Source: Mercurialis annua (taxonomy: Eukaryota > Streptophyta > Magnoliopsida > Malpighiales > Euphorbiaceae). Taken from it: DNA of 64,000 bases. Every line of letters begins with the position of its first letter. Positions within the stretch are counted from its first letter, which is position 1. Below the pieces are notes generated by a model, which ran no database searches, was not told the origin of the DNA, and saw only the letters and a list, made by a program, of their open reading frames with translations. Below are positions 1 through 11,422 of the stretch, piece after piece. The stretch is from contig NC_065576.1 of NCBI RefSeq assembly GCF_937616625.2, forward strand, positions 14,448,501 to 14,512,500, read 5' to 3'. Made by a program: the position numbers and the translations under genes.

Positions 1-210
1 GATCGTTTTTCTGTTGGTTTGATTGTTGAAGAATGTAAGAATTTTTTTAAGGACTACGTGAATAGTTCGTTGTGTTTTTTCAGAAAATCAGTGAATATGG
101 TAGCCCATACTCTTGCTTGGTCGTCCACTTCTATGTTAGATATTTCGATTTGGGAGTCAGATGGTTTAGACTTTTTATCTTTGCCTTTATATTCAGATAT
201 TTCTGACTGA
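1..210 (+). pseudogene. LINE RNase H-like C-terminal fragment
   Basis: The frame is open from base 1 to a stop at 208-210, and the window edge cuts its 5' side. The product has the ending typical of the RNase H-like (RVT_3) domain found at the C-terminus of plant LINE polyproteins: a segment like EECKNFF, then a basic stretch FRKSVNMVAHTLAWSS, which matches the family pattern of an Arg-rich strand followed by N.VAH.LA. The rest of the element lies outside the window. It could instead be a stand-alone RVT_3 gene fragment. The family call is based on motif recognition, not a search. Confidence 0.6.
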
Positions 211-559
211 TGTAGTTCATATTTTCTAAAAAAAATATATGGTTGATTAGATTTGAGGCATGAACAAACACAATTCTGTTTATAGTTAATTATTTTTAGT
301 TAATGAATACAAGTTGTAAAAAAAATTGAAGTCTAAATCTTGTAATTGTAATCTTTCATTTATGAAACTTTTTATAGCATGTCAAATAAAAACTTCACCA
401 GAAACACATGTTAGTTGAAATATAAATAATAGTTTCAAAAGAGTGTTGTTCGCTCATACTGTAGATATTCACCCTTGATGGAATCTTCAAGAAAAAATAA
501 ATTATGATTAGATATACAAATTTTCAATAATAGCAAAATTAATTGAAGGATTTTTTTTT
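211..559. other. AT-rich spacer, no gene seen
   Basis: This holds the presumed 3' flank of the preceding RNase H fragment and the region before the next LINE. No open frame, inverted repeat or RNA signal was recognised. Confidence 0.5.
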
Positions 560-592
560 ATAATTGTTATTTAATTTTCGAACGAATGCGCG

Positions 593-994
593 ATGAAATT
601 TCTCCCTAGACCTCCTTTAAATCCTAGTCCTGATTCTCAAGGAAATGTTGCTCTGGCCAACAGTGCAGTCAGGCAATCGGCCAAATCCGACGTGGGAAAC
701 AACATAATTGATGTGGTGGAGAAATCTAACAGCCCAGTTGTGATTTATTTTGAGAACTTCCCTAAGAATTTGAGATAGTATGATCTAAAGAAAGTTTTTT
801 CTCGGTATGGTGTGATTGGTAGGGTTTCATTGGCAACAAAACTCACAAAATGTAACGTCAGTTTTGGTTTCTTTTGTGCGGATTTGAATAAGGCTACGAC
901 TTGGATCATTAATAGATTGAATATGGTTTCAATTGGTAAATTCAGACTTCAAGCTTTTATATCCCGTAAAAAGAAGCAATGTCGTTACAGCTAA
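593..994 (+). pseudogene. LINE ORF1-like region with RRM domain (broken)
   Basis: Two open stretches (593-778 and 812-994) lie in different frames and together read as one RNA-recognition motif. The first ends with VVIYFENFPKNLR, an RNP2-like strand, then a TAG stop. The second carries KKVFSRYGVIGRVSLATK followed by an RNP1-like strand with Phe-Gly-Phe-Phe and the closing RRM strands. RRM-bearing ORF1 proteins are known in one group of plant LINEs and bind the element RNA. The in-frame stop and frame change mean no RRM protein is made. Confidence 0.65.
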
Positions 995-2379
995 ATATTC
1001 TCCCAGTTTCGTAACCTTTGTGTGTAGTGAGCTCTCCTTCGTTTCAGAGATACGAGATCTTCCAAGGAGGTTATGTCAAAGAGTACGGCTGATGTGATAG
1101 CTCTTTGGCTAGGGCAAAACTGATCTTGAATGTTATTTATCTATCCATTCCCAATGATCTAGTCTCATCAGATAATGAATGAATGCATCGATCCATTTGT
1201 GGCTAGAGTTTCTGATATTGCCATGATTTTAAAGCTGAAGAGTTTCATGGCTTATCGAAAATATTGCACTAGAGAAGATAGTCATCCTAGGAGGACACAC
1301 AGTTCTTCTTAGCTTTCAAACGATGAAATTAGCTGAGAACTTTCTAGTTAATATTAGACTAAATATGATGGATTTTTTCCAATCATTCTCATTGGTTGAG
1401 GATTTTCCGCAAGATTTTACTCGATTAGTTTAGGTTATGATATCAGGTTGGCCTATTTCACTATGGTTTGAATGAGTCTTTATGGAAATTGGGAATGCTA
1501 TTGGTGAAGCCATTGTCGTTCGCCCCTCTCTTCTTGAGAGAAACCGTATGGATTCCGGCCATATCCTTATTTCAAGTACATGTTGATCTATCAATTACTT
1601 GGTTGAGGTGAATGTTGGAGATAAAGTTGTCTCAATTTATGCTGTAGAATCAGCCATTTAAATTGATTTTGATGATGGTATATGGGACGATAAGTATGGT
1701 GGCATTTTAGCTGCTCATAAGTCTTCATTCTTGGGGGATTCCAAGTCTCCTTCGGTCATGAACATGGGGATTTTACAAACAAACATTAGTACATGACGTG
1801 ATACGGAAGGGCTCGTCCATTCTTCTGCGTTATGAATTGATATTGTAGGTCTAAACTCGGTTGATGCTAATGCCGAAAACTCATGGAACATATACAATCA
1901 ACTTCATCAATCATTGAACTCTTAACTCAGCTTTTTGTTGCTTCATGCGACAAGAATTAGCAGTCTTCCGGTCAATTGTGGGAATGAACTAACAGTGGTT
2001 TTTTTTGAAAGAAAATAAGTTTTTAAGCAGGATCAATCTACTGAGGAAGGAAAATTCCCTGGCCAAGAAATTAAATCCAGTAGACCGGTGAAGAAAATGG
2101 ATGCTTTGGGTCTCATACATTCTTTTCTGACAAGATGTGAAGACGACTCTTTCGAATGGTAACATTGCCAGCATGAACAGATTATTTGAGACTTCGAATA
2201 CAGAGTCTATTACTTCAGATTACGATGATGAAATTTACAATACTTGGAGGATTGGATATGATTTGGGGTTATTTAAAGTGGAGGACAAAACAACGATTTT
2301 GGTCGTTCTATCTAAGAGGATGCACAAAGAACATCAGTGAGTCGAGGCTTCACTGTCACGGGGTTTTTAATTTTTAATG
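995..2379 (+). pseudogene. LINE linker between RRM and endonuclease (decayed)
   Basis: Short open frames (for example 2137-2340) lie between the RRM and endonuclease domains. In intact relatives this is low-conservation linker. I recognise no domain here, and the many stops in all frames agree with decay. Confidence 0.4.
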
Positions 2380-3190
2380 TCTTTGCCCTTACTATTGTCT
2401 CATGGAATTTTAGAGGTTGTTTGTTGAATAGCAGGAAAAATAAATTTATTCATAATTTGGTCACTACTCTTAGTTTATCTTTTATTAGATTAGTTGAATC
2501 TAAAAAGAAAATATTGATGATTTTCTAATTAGAAATTTATGGAATAATTTGGATTATGGGTTTGATTGGGTCCCATCTATTGGTCGGTCGGGCGGTTTGG
2601 ATCTTATTTGGAATTCAGTTTTGTTGAAAAATGTGAATATTTCTAAAGGTGAGAGATGGATTTCTGTGGATTTTTTTTATCACAATGTTTGTTGTCGACA
2701 CATTCTTATTTATGCTAGCAATATGGTGTCCGAGAGATATTGTTATGGCACGAGCTAAGTAGTTTACTGGGTTTCATGGTAACAATTTTTATCGGTGGTG
2801 ATTTTAATAAAAATATGGCTCAGGAAGAAAGACTAAATGGGGTCGGCTTCACGGCTTTCGTATTAGCTCTTTGTGATTTTGTAAACAACTCTGAATTGTT
2901 AGATTTACCGCTCCATGAAAGACTTTTCACCTGACAAAATTCTACCTCCAAATCCCGTATTAACAAATATTTGATTTCGGCTGCAGGTTCAACTTGGCCA
3001 GACATGTTTTTATCCGCGTTGCATGGTTGTCAGTCTGATCATGTACCTATTTCATTTTTATATGCAAATGTATTGATTTGGATCCTCAACCTGTTCCATT
3101 TGGTTAATTCTTGGTGGGATCATGACGGGTTTGGTAATTTTATTGTTGAAAGTTGGAGTTCAGTCTGTTTTAGCAATCCTCATCTCATTT
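2380..3190 (+). pseudogene. LINE apurinic-type endonuclease domain (broken)
   Basis: Translated pieces follow the exonuclease-endonuclease-phosphatase order of plant LINEs: TIVSWNFRGCL at the start (family W-N-x-R-G), a region like FDWVPSIGRSGGLDLIWNS, GGDFNKNMAQEER (family GDFN..l...ER), then LLDLPLHERLFT, and finally CQSDHVPISF, the conserved Ser-Asp-His near the end of the domain. The pieces are spread over several frames with intervening stops (for example after 2528, 2758 and 2934). Its role in an intact element is to nick target DNA. Confidence 0.8.
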
Positions 3191-3649
3191 AGAGATTAAA
3201 AGATTTTCATCAAAAAATAAAGGCATGAAATTTGGAGGTTTTTGGAGATTAGAACAGGAAAATTCAAGAGCTCCCCGAGAAAATCCTATCTACAGATTTA
3301 GCTGCTTACCGGGTGTCATGTTAGTAGAGGAGTTGGTTGAATATGCTAGTTTGAAAGCAGAGTTATAGAGAAGACAAAAATCTGTGAAGTCTCTTTAGGT
3401 ATTGAAATCTAGGCTAAAGTGGAATGTAGAGGATGATAGAAATACAAAGTGTTTCCACAATATTGCTTCCTCTCATTACATGAATAATCATATTTCATCA
3501 ATTCTTGTGGATGGGACTGTTGTTTTAAAGCCGAAGAACATCAGATTTCATATTAGATATTTCTATAATTCTCTTTTTTGCCGTGATGTTGGGGTTTGGT
3601 TTAATAGTAATGGTCTTTTCTTTGATCAAATTACAGTTTCGTAGAGCGA

Positions 3650-4850
3650 GTCCTTAATCAAGCCTTTTGGGGAGTCTGAGATCATCAACACTCTCTCCTC
3701 GTGTGATATTAAGAGAGCTTGACTAGTGATGAAGGATGTTATTGTTAATTGTTTTGGGATGTTTCAAAGTTTTTGTACTTTGCCAAAAGGTATTAATTCG
3801 TCTTTTATTGTTTTGGTTCCGAGGGAGGCGAATTCTTCGAATATCAAGGAGTATCGTCATATTAGTTTGATTAATGGCTATAAGATGCTATCTAAAGCTC
3901 ATAGGATGAGATTAGTGCCTATTTTATTAAACGTTATTTCATATTGTTAACACGCGTTCTTGAAGGGTAGAGGCATACTCGAATGTTCAATGATATCAAA
4001 CGAGCTTATTCATATTGGCACTAGGGAAAAGATAATAAAGCTTGATCTTCATAAATGGATTGAATGGATGTCTTGGTAGAATATTGATTAGGAGTATCTA
4101 TTCTTGGTTATGAGCTGTATGGATTTTCCAAAGAAATGGATTGAATGGATGTCTTGTTTTTTATCCTCGGCTACCACGGTTGTGCTTGTCAATGGTAGTC
4201 CGATAGATCCAATCGGTTTACACAGAGATGTTCGTCAGGGAGACCCGATCTCACCTTATTAGTTTGTTATTGAGGTGGAAGTTTTGAAGCGTATTCTTGA
4301 CAAATCAGGAGAGATGGGTTTTGCTAGAGGTTTATTCTTTTTAGCTGAGCATGAGCCAATTTCGTTGTCACAATTTATGGATGATACGATATTGTATTTC
4401 CCCTATAATATCAAGCAACTTAGAAATCTTACTCTTATTCTTTTCTCTTTTGAGTTAATCTCGGGTTTGACTATTAAATTTCATAAAAGCTTTATTATAT
4501 GAACTAATGTTTGTGAGACCGATTTGTTGTTGGCGGCGCAAGTAGTTGGGTGTAAGGCTGAGTCTTTCCCTATTGAATATCTGGGTCTCCCGTCATCCAA
4601 CATGAAGATCTCTACGGGTTCTTGGAATTTTGTTGTTGAACGTTTCAAATCTTGCCTAGGTTCTCTACTGTCACCTGCTTGAAAGTTAGTTCTCATCAAA
4701 CCAGTCATGTTCGGTATACTAGTTTATTATATGTCCCTGTTTAATATGTCTTGCGTAGTGCAAAATCAGCTGGAGTCGTATATGTTAAGATTTCAATGGA
4801 AAGGCGATCTGAATTCTGGTGTGCTAATCAAGGTCTTATGGAAGGTTATC
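3650..4850 (+). pseudogene. LINE reverse transcriptase domain (broken)
   Basis: The 3726-3950 frame contains LPKGINSSFIVLVPRE and YRHISLINGYKMLSKAHRMRL, which match the RT fingers pattern (LPKG.N.t.I.LIPK ... YRPISL.N...K..sK). The 4275-4502 frame contains SLSQFMDDTILYF, the catalytic F-x-DD block with Met in place of the usual Ala, followed by SGLTIKFHKS (family SGL.iN..KS). Downstream, 4503-4850 reads like the thumb region (IEYLGLP). Stops and frame changes make it inactive. Confidence 0.85.
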
Positions 4851-5099
4851 TGTTAAGATTCTAATAATGGTGGTTTAGGTATTTCAAATTTCTATTATAA
4901 AAAGCAAAGCCTTTTATTTAAATGGATTTGAAAATTGAGGATGAACAATGGTGATTCAACTTAGTTCAAAATTATTTCTAATTGCTCTTTAATTGTAAGT
5001 TTTTTTTTTGTATGGCAACATGAAGAAATTATCTTTTATTTGGAGAGGCAATTGAAAATAATGTTGTAACGATATTGAGAGTTGGTGTGTTTTCATCAA

Positions 5100-6190
5100 T
5101 AATTTGATATATAATATGGGTGAGGGGGAGGCTATTTCCTTTTGGAATGACAATTGGATCAAAAATGGTACGGATACATTACGCTTTCCTCGGCTTTATA
5201 ATCTTTCAAAATAAAAAAGAGCCACTATTAAGGATCTTTGGTGTGGTAGTTGGCGTTGGAGACGTCGTTTAAGGGGAAATGAACTTCTTGAACTTGATGA
5301 CTTGAATTCTATTTTTAGTGCTCTCGGTTTTAATTTAGATCGTAAGGATGAAGTCTTGTGGAAACCAACATCGGGTATATTTATTGCCGCTACTTTTTGC
5401 AAAATCCATGTGAATGTTGGTGGTAATATTGGTGGTCAACCTCTTGTAAGCCGAGCTGTTCAAAGAGAGAGTTCAGCTACTGGTAGGCCTATTAATGCTG
5501 CAACAAGTCGTAATCAGATGGCCACCTTTGTACATGTAGCTCCGGTAGTCTTGTTGACATAATTGGGTGCAGGTCCAGCGGTTGTTTTGGTGATAGAATC
5601 GAGTCCAGTTCCGACGATTGAAAGGTTAGAATTAAGTGCAAGTCCGGCTGATTTGAATGTAGGTCTAGTGGCTTCTTTGACTATTTTGGGAGTAAGTCCG
5701 GTTTTGTAGTAGGGTGATGAAGATACGATGGTTGTTCAAGTTACTTGTCTACCTTTCAAGAAAGTCTTGAATTCTTTAGCGCCACCTCAAGTTAAGTTTT
5801 TTATTTGACTCACATCGGAAAATAGAGTTAATATTTTTTTTGGGTATTCGCTCTATTATCTCTTGGGATAATTTATTTGGTTCTCTGTGTGGTGTGGTGG
5901 AAACACATGAACATATTTTTCTTCATTGAAGTTATGTTAGAATTATTTGGTGTGATATTCTCTAGAAGTATGAAGTGGTTTGGATTTTTTCTTGTTCGTT
6001 TTTTGGATTTTACGATTCAGTGGCATGATATTATTCTGAAAGGACCCTATTGAAAATTATAACAGGTTCTTTGGATGATTGTGATTTGAGAAATTTTGAT
6101 AATGGTGAAGTTTTTGAGACCAAAGCTTTAGTTAAAGATGCTGTGATTTTAAACTACTTCTTTAAGGTAGTTTGGTTATAAGAAGTGTGA
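5100..6190 (+). pseudogene. LINE zf-RVT and RNase H-like region, with odd low-complexity insert
   Basis: 5302-5400 reads KDEVLWKPTSGIF, the start of the zf-RVT domain. Its expected continuation (SLAPPQVKFFI, then GVVETHEHIF) appears only after about 5760. Between them, 5400-5730 encodes a low-complexity Val/Ser/Ala/Pro-rich stretch with recurring gtccrgtggt-like DNA, not normally present there. Traces up to about 6190 resemble the RNase H-like tail. Many stops are present. The function in intact elements is RNA or nucleic-acid binding at the C-terminus. Confidence 0.6.
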
Positions 6191-6369
6191 TAGTTTTTTT
6201 TATTTAGGATTGGATTTCTTTACGAATCGTCATTGCATTTGATTTTTCTTTACTATAAGTCGTAGTCTAGTCTGACACATAGTATGTGTCAGTTTTTGTG
6301 CGAAAACTTATAACTTTGATTTTTGCCACTTCTTTTGACTTCTAATATACAAATTATTCATAAAAAATA

Positions 6370-6818
6370 GGGTAATGGGCTGAAAAACTATCGACATTTA
6401 ATTTGTTTTTCAATAGCACCCTGATCTTGTAAAATGGTCAGTTTTATCCTATTTCGTATTTTTTGACTTTCAATACCACCATCCATAAATTGAAACAATT
6501 AGATGATTTTATTACTATAGGGATGAAAATATTCAAAGCAACTAAATTTTAGGGTCATATCATACTTCTTTCTACTTGGCCAAAATAAACAAGTCCTTTA
6601 ACTTAAAAAAAATCAAATAAGTCCTAAATAAAATAGTTTAATTTAATGATTTTGGGTGCTAGAAGCAAAAAATAGAAAATAGAGTAAAATTAATCGTTTT
6701 ACAAGGTCAGAGTGCCAGTAAAAATTAAAAATACAAATTAGGGTAAAATTAAATATTTTAAAAGGTCAGGGTGCTATTAAAAAAAAATAAAGACCGTTAG
6801 TTTTTCAGCCTATTAATC
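6370..6818. mobile_element. Foldback MITE, Mutator-like, perfect 9 bp TSD
   Basis: The ends are inverted repeats: the left end gggtaatgggctgaaaaact pairs with the complement of the right end near 6799-6818, and similarity continues inward through the 'caccctgacc' type block on both sides. The 9 bases before it (6361-6369, taaaaaata) are repeated exactly after it (6819-6827). A 9 bp duplication is characteristic of Mutator-like elements. It has no coding capacity, so it is non-autonomous. Confidence 0.8.
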
Positions 6819-6978
6819 TAAAAAATATATAAATAATAGTTTCATTATTTCTCATTCCTACAAAGTATATTATTCTCATAAAAAAAAGATTAACATATCC
6901 ATGGCACATAATTGTAAATTATTAATTTAACTATTTGTTAAGTATTAATTTATTTAATATCTTACAATTTAAATTAAA

Positions 6979-8173
6979 GGGTTAATCCTATTAAAATAGC
7001 AAACGTTTGTAGATTTTGTCAGTTATACCCAAACCTTTTAAAATTATTTGAATTAGTTAATTTTAGCATATTTTGTACCTTTTATAGCCATTTTTTTTAA
7101 TCGAACTAGATTTTTTGCCAACTTGGCATCTACATCATGACCAAATCAGCAAATGGCTGATGTGGCAACACCCACTCATTCTCTCAAACCCATAATGACC
7201 AAATCAAACTTAAACCAAATTTTTCTAATCAAACCACATGTCAAAAAAAGTCAAAATCAAATCCAATCTTTAAATAAATTAATATATATTATAAAAAAAT
7301 TAAAAAAATAATTAACTAGTTAAATAAATTAAGTAAAACTCAATTTTAATAGATTTATTTTTAGAATAAAAAATTATTCTAACATGTTAATCATGCCGTA
7401 ACCGATCACCGGCCTCCGTTGTTCTCCCCCACTCCGGTCAATCTGCCACTAGAAAATCCATCTTCTCTGTCAATGGAGAAGTAAGATCTGTCTTCTCCAT
7501 TAATGGAGAAGACACATCTGAGCATGTCTTCTCCATTAATGGAGAGGACCAAGCTTGTCTTCTCTAAGAATGGAGAGGACATCAGGCCTTCTCCATTCAT
7601 GAAGAAGACATTCTCAGATTTGTCTTTTCTATTAATGGAGAAGAAAGATATGAGGTCTTCTCTTTTGGTGGAGAAGACAAGTATTTCGACGACCGGCCGG
7701 CTAGAGTCGGGGTGGACGACGGTAGTCGGCGACGGCATGACTAAATTTTTAGGATTTTATAATAAATATAAAGTTTCGAGATAATTATTGTTTAAATAAT
7801 TTTTAATTTATTTATTAAAACTGAATTTTAATTTAATTTATTTAATTATTTTAAATTAAATGAATTTATATTAATTTAATTTAAATATTGGGTTTGAATT
7901 TGAGTTTTTTGTCGTTTGGTTTGGTTAGAAATTTTTTGTTTCAGTGTGGTTTGGTCATCATGAGTTTGATTGAATGAGTGGACGTTGCTACATCAACAAT
8001 TTGCTGATTTGGCAGTGATGTGGATGTCAAGTTGGCAAAAATCTAGTTCGATCCAAAAAAATCGCTATAAAAAGTACCGAATATGCTAAAATTGGCTAAT
8101 TCTGACGAATTTAAAAGGTTTGACTATAACTAACAAAACCCGTTAACATTTGGTACTTTAATTGGATTAATCC
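6979..8173. mobile_element. Long-TIR foldback transposon, 1.2 kb
   Basis: About 190 bp at each end are inverted repeats: gggttaatcctattaaaat at the left matches the complement of the right end at 8173, and matching continues through the 'cttggcatctacatca' block (7122-7138) against 'gatgtggatgtcaag' (8017-8031). The middle has a palindromic minisatellite. No target duplication was found at these borders, so the borders may be eroded. Its resemblance to the neighbouring 9-bp-TSD elements suggests a Mutator-like non-autonomous element. Confidence 0.75.
7440..7690. repeat. Palindromic minisatellite (about 6 units)
   Basis: The motif cttctccattaatggagaag, a perfect palindrome, recurs with variation every 35-45 bp. 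Because each unit is its own reverse complement, both strands give open frames of similar composition. These frames are a by-product of the repeat, not evidence of a gene. Confidence 0.8.
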
Positions 8174-9491
8174 TTTTTTAATTATGTTTTTTCTATTTAC
8201 TATATAAAATAAATAAGTTGTAAAATTATATTATTTGAATCAACCAATTCTTCAAACATAACCTTCAATCTAAGCTAGATATTAAAAAAAATCAAAGAGT
8301 AAGTCATAATTTCATATGTGAATCAGACAAATATTCTCACCCTAGTTCAGAAAATATAATAAAAACTCACTAAACATATTTTTAAAAATAAGGCTATTGA
8401 CAATTGGAGCCATCTAGCCAGTTCAGATTTTTGAGATAACTGAAACCAGATACATTATTGTGGATTGAATCATGAGTTGTTCACTGTATTTTAGTTCCAT
8501 AAAATGAAAAATTGTTAATAGAATCCGAGGCTTTGGTTTAGCCGTTATCAGGCTATACGATAAGGCAAATTTTTGGCAGGTGGGGAAGTGCCAAAACAAG
8601 AGTCACGGACGATAAATTGCAATGAAACCCTAATTCCAATGATTTCTGTAATGTCTTGTATTCATATTGTGATGTTACTATAAAATTACTCAGACACTTG
8701 TACAATTTGCACATTATCTCATCCACCCAATTATTGAAATCTTGCTGCCCTTTCTAGAACCGAATCTTGGTGAACAAAATTACTCTCATTTTTAATTGAG
8801 CTCAATTATTTAAATTGTTAGGTATGAATGTTTTAGTTTTTGTGGATGTAGAGAGATGTTAGTATTATTAGTGTGAGAGTATGAGCCCTTTAGTCTAGAA
8901 GTTAGGTGATGGATGAAAGAATAGCTACCTCTATCTATAACTATACTATAAATATAAAGGGGACATGCAAAATTACGATGATAAATTTCATTAAGGGTAT
9001 AAATGATATTAAAAAATACAGTTAGTAAAAGTTGGAATTAAATAAGATAATATAATTGAGGTTAAACGTAAATGAATTACTACAGTATATGTGTTCGAAT
9101 AAATAGTACATGCTACAAATTAACAAAAGCAAGATTAGAACAAATTACTAAATTGTAGATGGATGTTGTGGGTCAATGGAAATTAATGTAAATTATTTTC
9201 AGCTGAAAGGGAACTAATGCAAATTAAAATATTAACTATTTATTTATAACACAATTTTAACCTTTGAACCATACACTAAATACATTACGATTTGGTTAGG
9301 ACGTCTGTTTTTTTCGTAGAATAGAAATTAATTGAAAGTATAAGAGTTTAACTTAGATGTAACAATTAAAGATTAGCTACAACTATACTAGCAGTAGCCA
9401 TATTAAATAGTTATAAGAAGGTAGGTTTCTTATTATTTAGTGTATATATTGATCACAAATATTTTTGCTAGAGCCAGAAGATTTTTATTTG
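8174..9491. other. AT-rich stretch, no gene; Helitron-like 5' motif near 8934
   Basis: No coding feature was recognised. At 8934-8960 the sequence tctataactatactataaa followed by 'tataaagggg' resembles the 5' terminus of plant Helitrons (compare the minus-strand end at 30279). No matching 3' end was found nearby, so this is only a possible site. Confidence 0.3.
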
Positions 9492-9876
9492 GTTTGAGAA
9501 AAAGTATTTTTATTTATGAACGGTTCAGCTAAGGTAAGATTGATTAAATACGTATCTGTGGATAATTTATGGTGAGAAATTTTTTTACTATGTTAATTGA
9601 TATAGTAGTCACTAAAAATTTAAATTTTCTTCTCGGTCATAATTCTTTTCCTTTTAATCTTTTGTTTCTCTATTTTCTTTTCAGATATTAGCATCTTTAA
9701 ATTGGAATTTGTTTGAGAAAAAGTATTGTTATATATGAACGGTCCAGCTAAAGTAAGATTGATTAAATACGTGTCTATGGAAAATTTGTGGTGAGAAAAT
9801 AATTTCATTATGTTGATTGATAGTAGGCACTAAAAATTTAAATTTTCTTTTTCGGTCATAATGATTTTCTTTTTGA

Positions 9877-10140
9877 TATTCCCTCCGTCCCGTTTAAGAA
9901 GTCTCATATTCTATTTTGGGATGTCCCATTTAAAAAATCCCATTACTATTTTTAAAATATTTTTCCATTAAATACCCCATTTTACCCTTATTTTAGTTAT
10001 CTTAAAAGAGTTTTATGGAAAATTCCACTATCATTAATAGGGGCAAAACATGAAAAAACATGAAAAGACAAGAATAATTAATGTTTTCTTAATCTGTGTG
10101 TAAAGTCAAATGTGACTTCTAAAGTGGGACGGAGGGAGTA
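9877..10140. mobile_element. Stowaway-type MITE (264 bp with TA TSD)
   Basis: It begins ta-ttccctccgtccc and ends gggacggagggag-ta, the hallmark termini of plant Stowaway (Tc1/mariner) MITEs, with a TA duplication at each side (9877-9878, 10139-10140). The empty site can be read from the first copy of the tandem duplication. No ORF; mobilised only in trans by a mariner-like transposase. Confidence 0.85.
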
Positions 10141-10161
10141 TTTATTTCTCTATTTTCTTTT

Positions 10162-10510
10162 GGCCAAATATCGTATAACGGCCAAATCTTTCACAAAAGT
10201 TTTACAAAAGTCATGACCTTTCAATTTTGTCGATTTTGGCCAAAAACTGATTATTTGGTTTCACAAAAGTCCTGACATTTCAATTTTGCCGATTTTGGCC
10301 AAAAATGTGTTATTTGGTTTCACAAAAGTCCTGACCTTTTCAATATATGTGCATGCCACGTAGGCGCCACATAGGTAAATTGAAATTAAATTGAGAGTTG
10401 GCCACAATTAAAACCAAATAATCTGTTTTTGATCAAAATTGACAAAATTAAAAAGTCAGGACTTTTGTGAAACTTTTATGAAAGGTTTGACCTTTTTACG
10501 ACATTTAGTG
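10162..10510. mobile_element. Foldback MITE in second duplication copy
   Basis: The left ~75 bp (ggccaaatatcgtataacgg...) match the complement of the right end (cactaaatgtcgtaaaaagg...), with shared blocks such as caaaagtcctgac and ttttggccaaaa. It sits 21 bp after the Stowaway element. Flanking 9-mers 10153-10161 (ttttctttt) and 10511-10519 (nine T) match 8/9, which fits a 9 bp duplication, but both are low complexity. The uninterrupted sister copy (about 9660-9690) shows the pre-insertion sequence. Confidence 0.7.
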
Positions 10511-10546
10511 TTTTTTTTTAGGTATTAGCATCTTTAAGTTGGTAAG

Positions 10547-11113
10547 TTTTTAGTTATTATCTGCTCATATTTATAACTTAGTAATTACAGTTGATCAATT
10601 TTGTACTGAATTAAGATACAAATTTAATCTTTGTATTTTAAACTTTTGATTTGATTTATTAGGTAAATTTTCGAGATATGTTAGCCAGAGATATTCCATG
10701 AATTTAAGTTGTTCACCATTTTTTTAAAAAAAGTATAATATTATTCTTGTAATTCAATTTTGATAAAAAATAAATTTAGGTATAAGTATAATTCAAAATT
10801 TAATAAAATAATATAAATTAAAACTATGCTACGTGGAAAGAAACATTTTTAAGTAAAACAATACAATAATAATCTCCACTGATAATAATTACAATACAAG
10901 TTAAATAAAAACTGTAAAATATAATAGCAAATAAGGAGCCATTAACAACAAAAGAATTTCTCAAAAAAAAACAACAACAAAAGAACCGAATTTCTTTCAA
11001 TAGTAATATTATAGGATAACTAGCATATTCAAAAGTAAAAAAACAATTGTCCTTCCCATATCAAACTCAAAAGAGTTTACACCTCCAAAAAGAATTAATT
11101 ATAATTGAAATAA
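10547..11113. other. AT-rich spacer, nothing recognised
   Basis: No open frame of note, no inverted or tandem repeat recognised; simple A/T-rich sequence. Confidence 0.5.
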
Positions 11114-11422
11114 AAGTTAATATCATAAAAATTTACTAACTTTACATGTTTTCTCATTTTAATTACGTAGTTTAAATTTTCTCATTTTCATGCACGAATT
11201 ACCATTTTTTCTCAAATTCATGCACGGTACTGAGATGTCACGCCTCCATTGGTGTAATTTACTGAGGTGGAGGTCATTTAACACCAATGAATGAGTGCCA
11301 CCTCAGCACCGTGCATGAATTTGAGAAAAAGTGATAGTTCGTGCATGAAAATGAGAAAATTTAAACTGCGTGATTAAAATGAAAGAACATGTAAAGTTCG
11401 TGATGTTTTTTGACATAAGCCC
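11114..11422. mobile_element. Foldback MITE (309 bp), Mutator-like
   Basis: Inverted repeats of ~130 bp: 'aactttacatgtt' and 'tcattttcatgcacgaa' on the left face 'aacatgtaaagtt' and 'ttcgtgcatgaaaatga' on the right. Flanking 9-mers ttgaaataa (11105-11113) and ttaaaataa (11423-11431) match at 8 of 9. It is similar in layout and end sequence to the elements at 20489-20805 and 41055-41374. Confidence 0.75.

Larger units (their letters stand above)
560..6240 (+). mobile_element. Decayed LINE (non-LTR retrotransposon), nearly full length
   Basis: Domains occur in the order expected of a plant L1-type LINE: an RRM-type ORF1 region (593-994), endonuclease (about 2380-3190), reverse transcriptase (about 3650-4850), then zf-RVT and RNase H-like remnants (about 5100-6180). 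All are on the plus strand and broken by many stops and frame changes, so the element is dead. Both ends are estimates: no target duplication or clean poly(A) tail was found. Plant LINEs of this sort insert by target-primed reverse transcription using the endonuclease and RT. Confidence 0.8.
9492..10546. repeat. Tandem duplication (~219 bp unit); copy 2 split by two MITEs
   Basis: Copy 1 (9492-9710) starts at gtttgagaaaaagta and ends at 'gcatctttaaattggaattt'. Copy 2 starts at 9711 with the same sequence and ends at 'gcatctttaagttgg' (about 10543). After removal of the two insertions (9877-10140 and 10162-10510 plus target duplication), copy 2 is about 214 bp, close to copy 1. Copy 1 therefore preserves the empty sites of both insertions. 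Confidence 0.8.

Noticed and set aside
7406..7784. Open frames of 110 and 93 residues on opposite strands
   Set aside because: Produced by the palindromic minisatellite, which reads alike on both strands.
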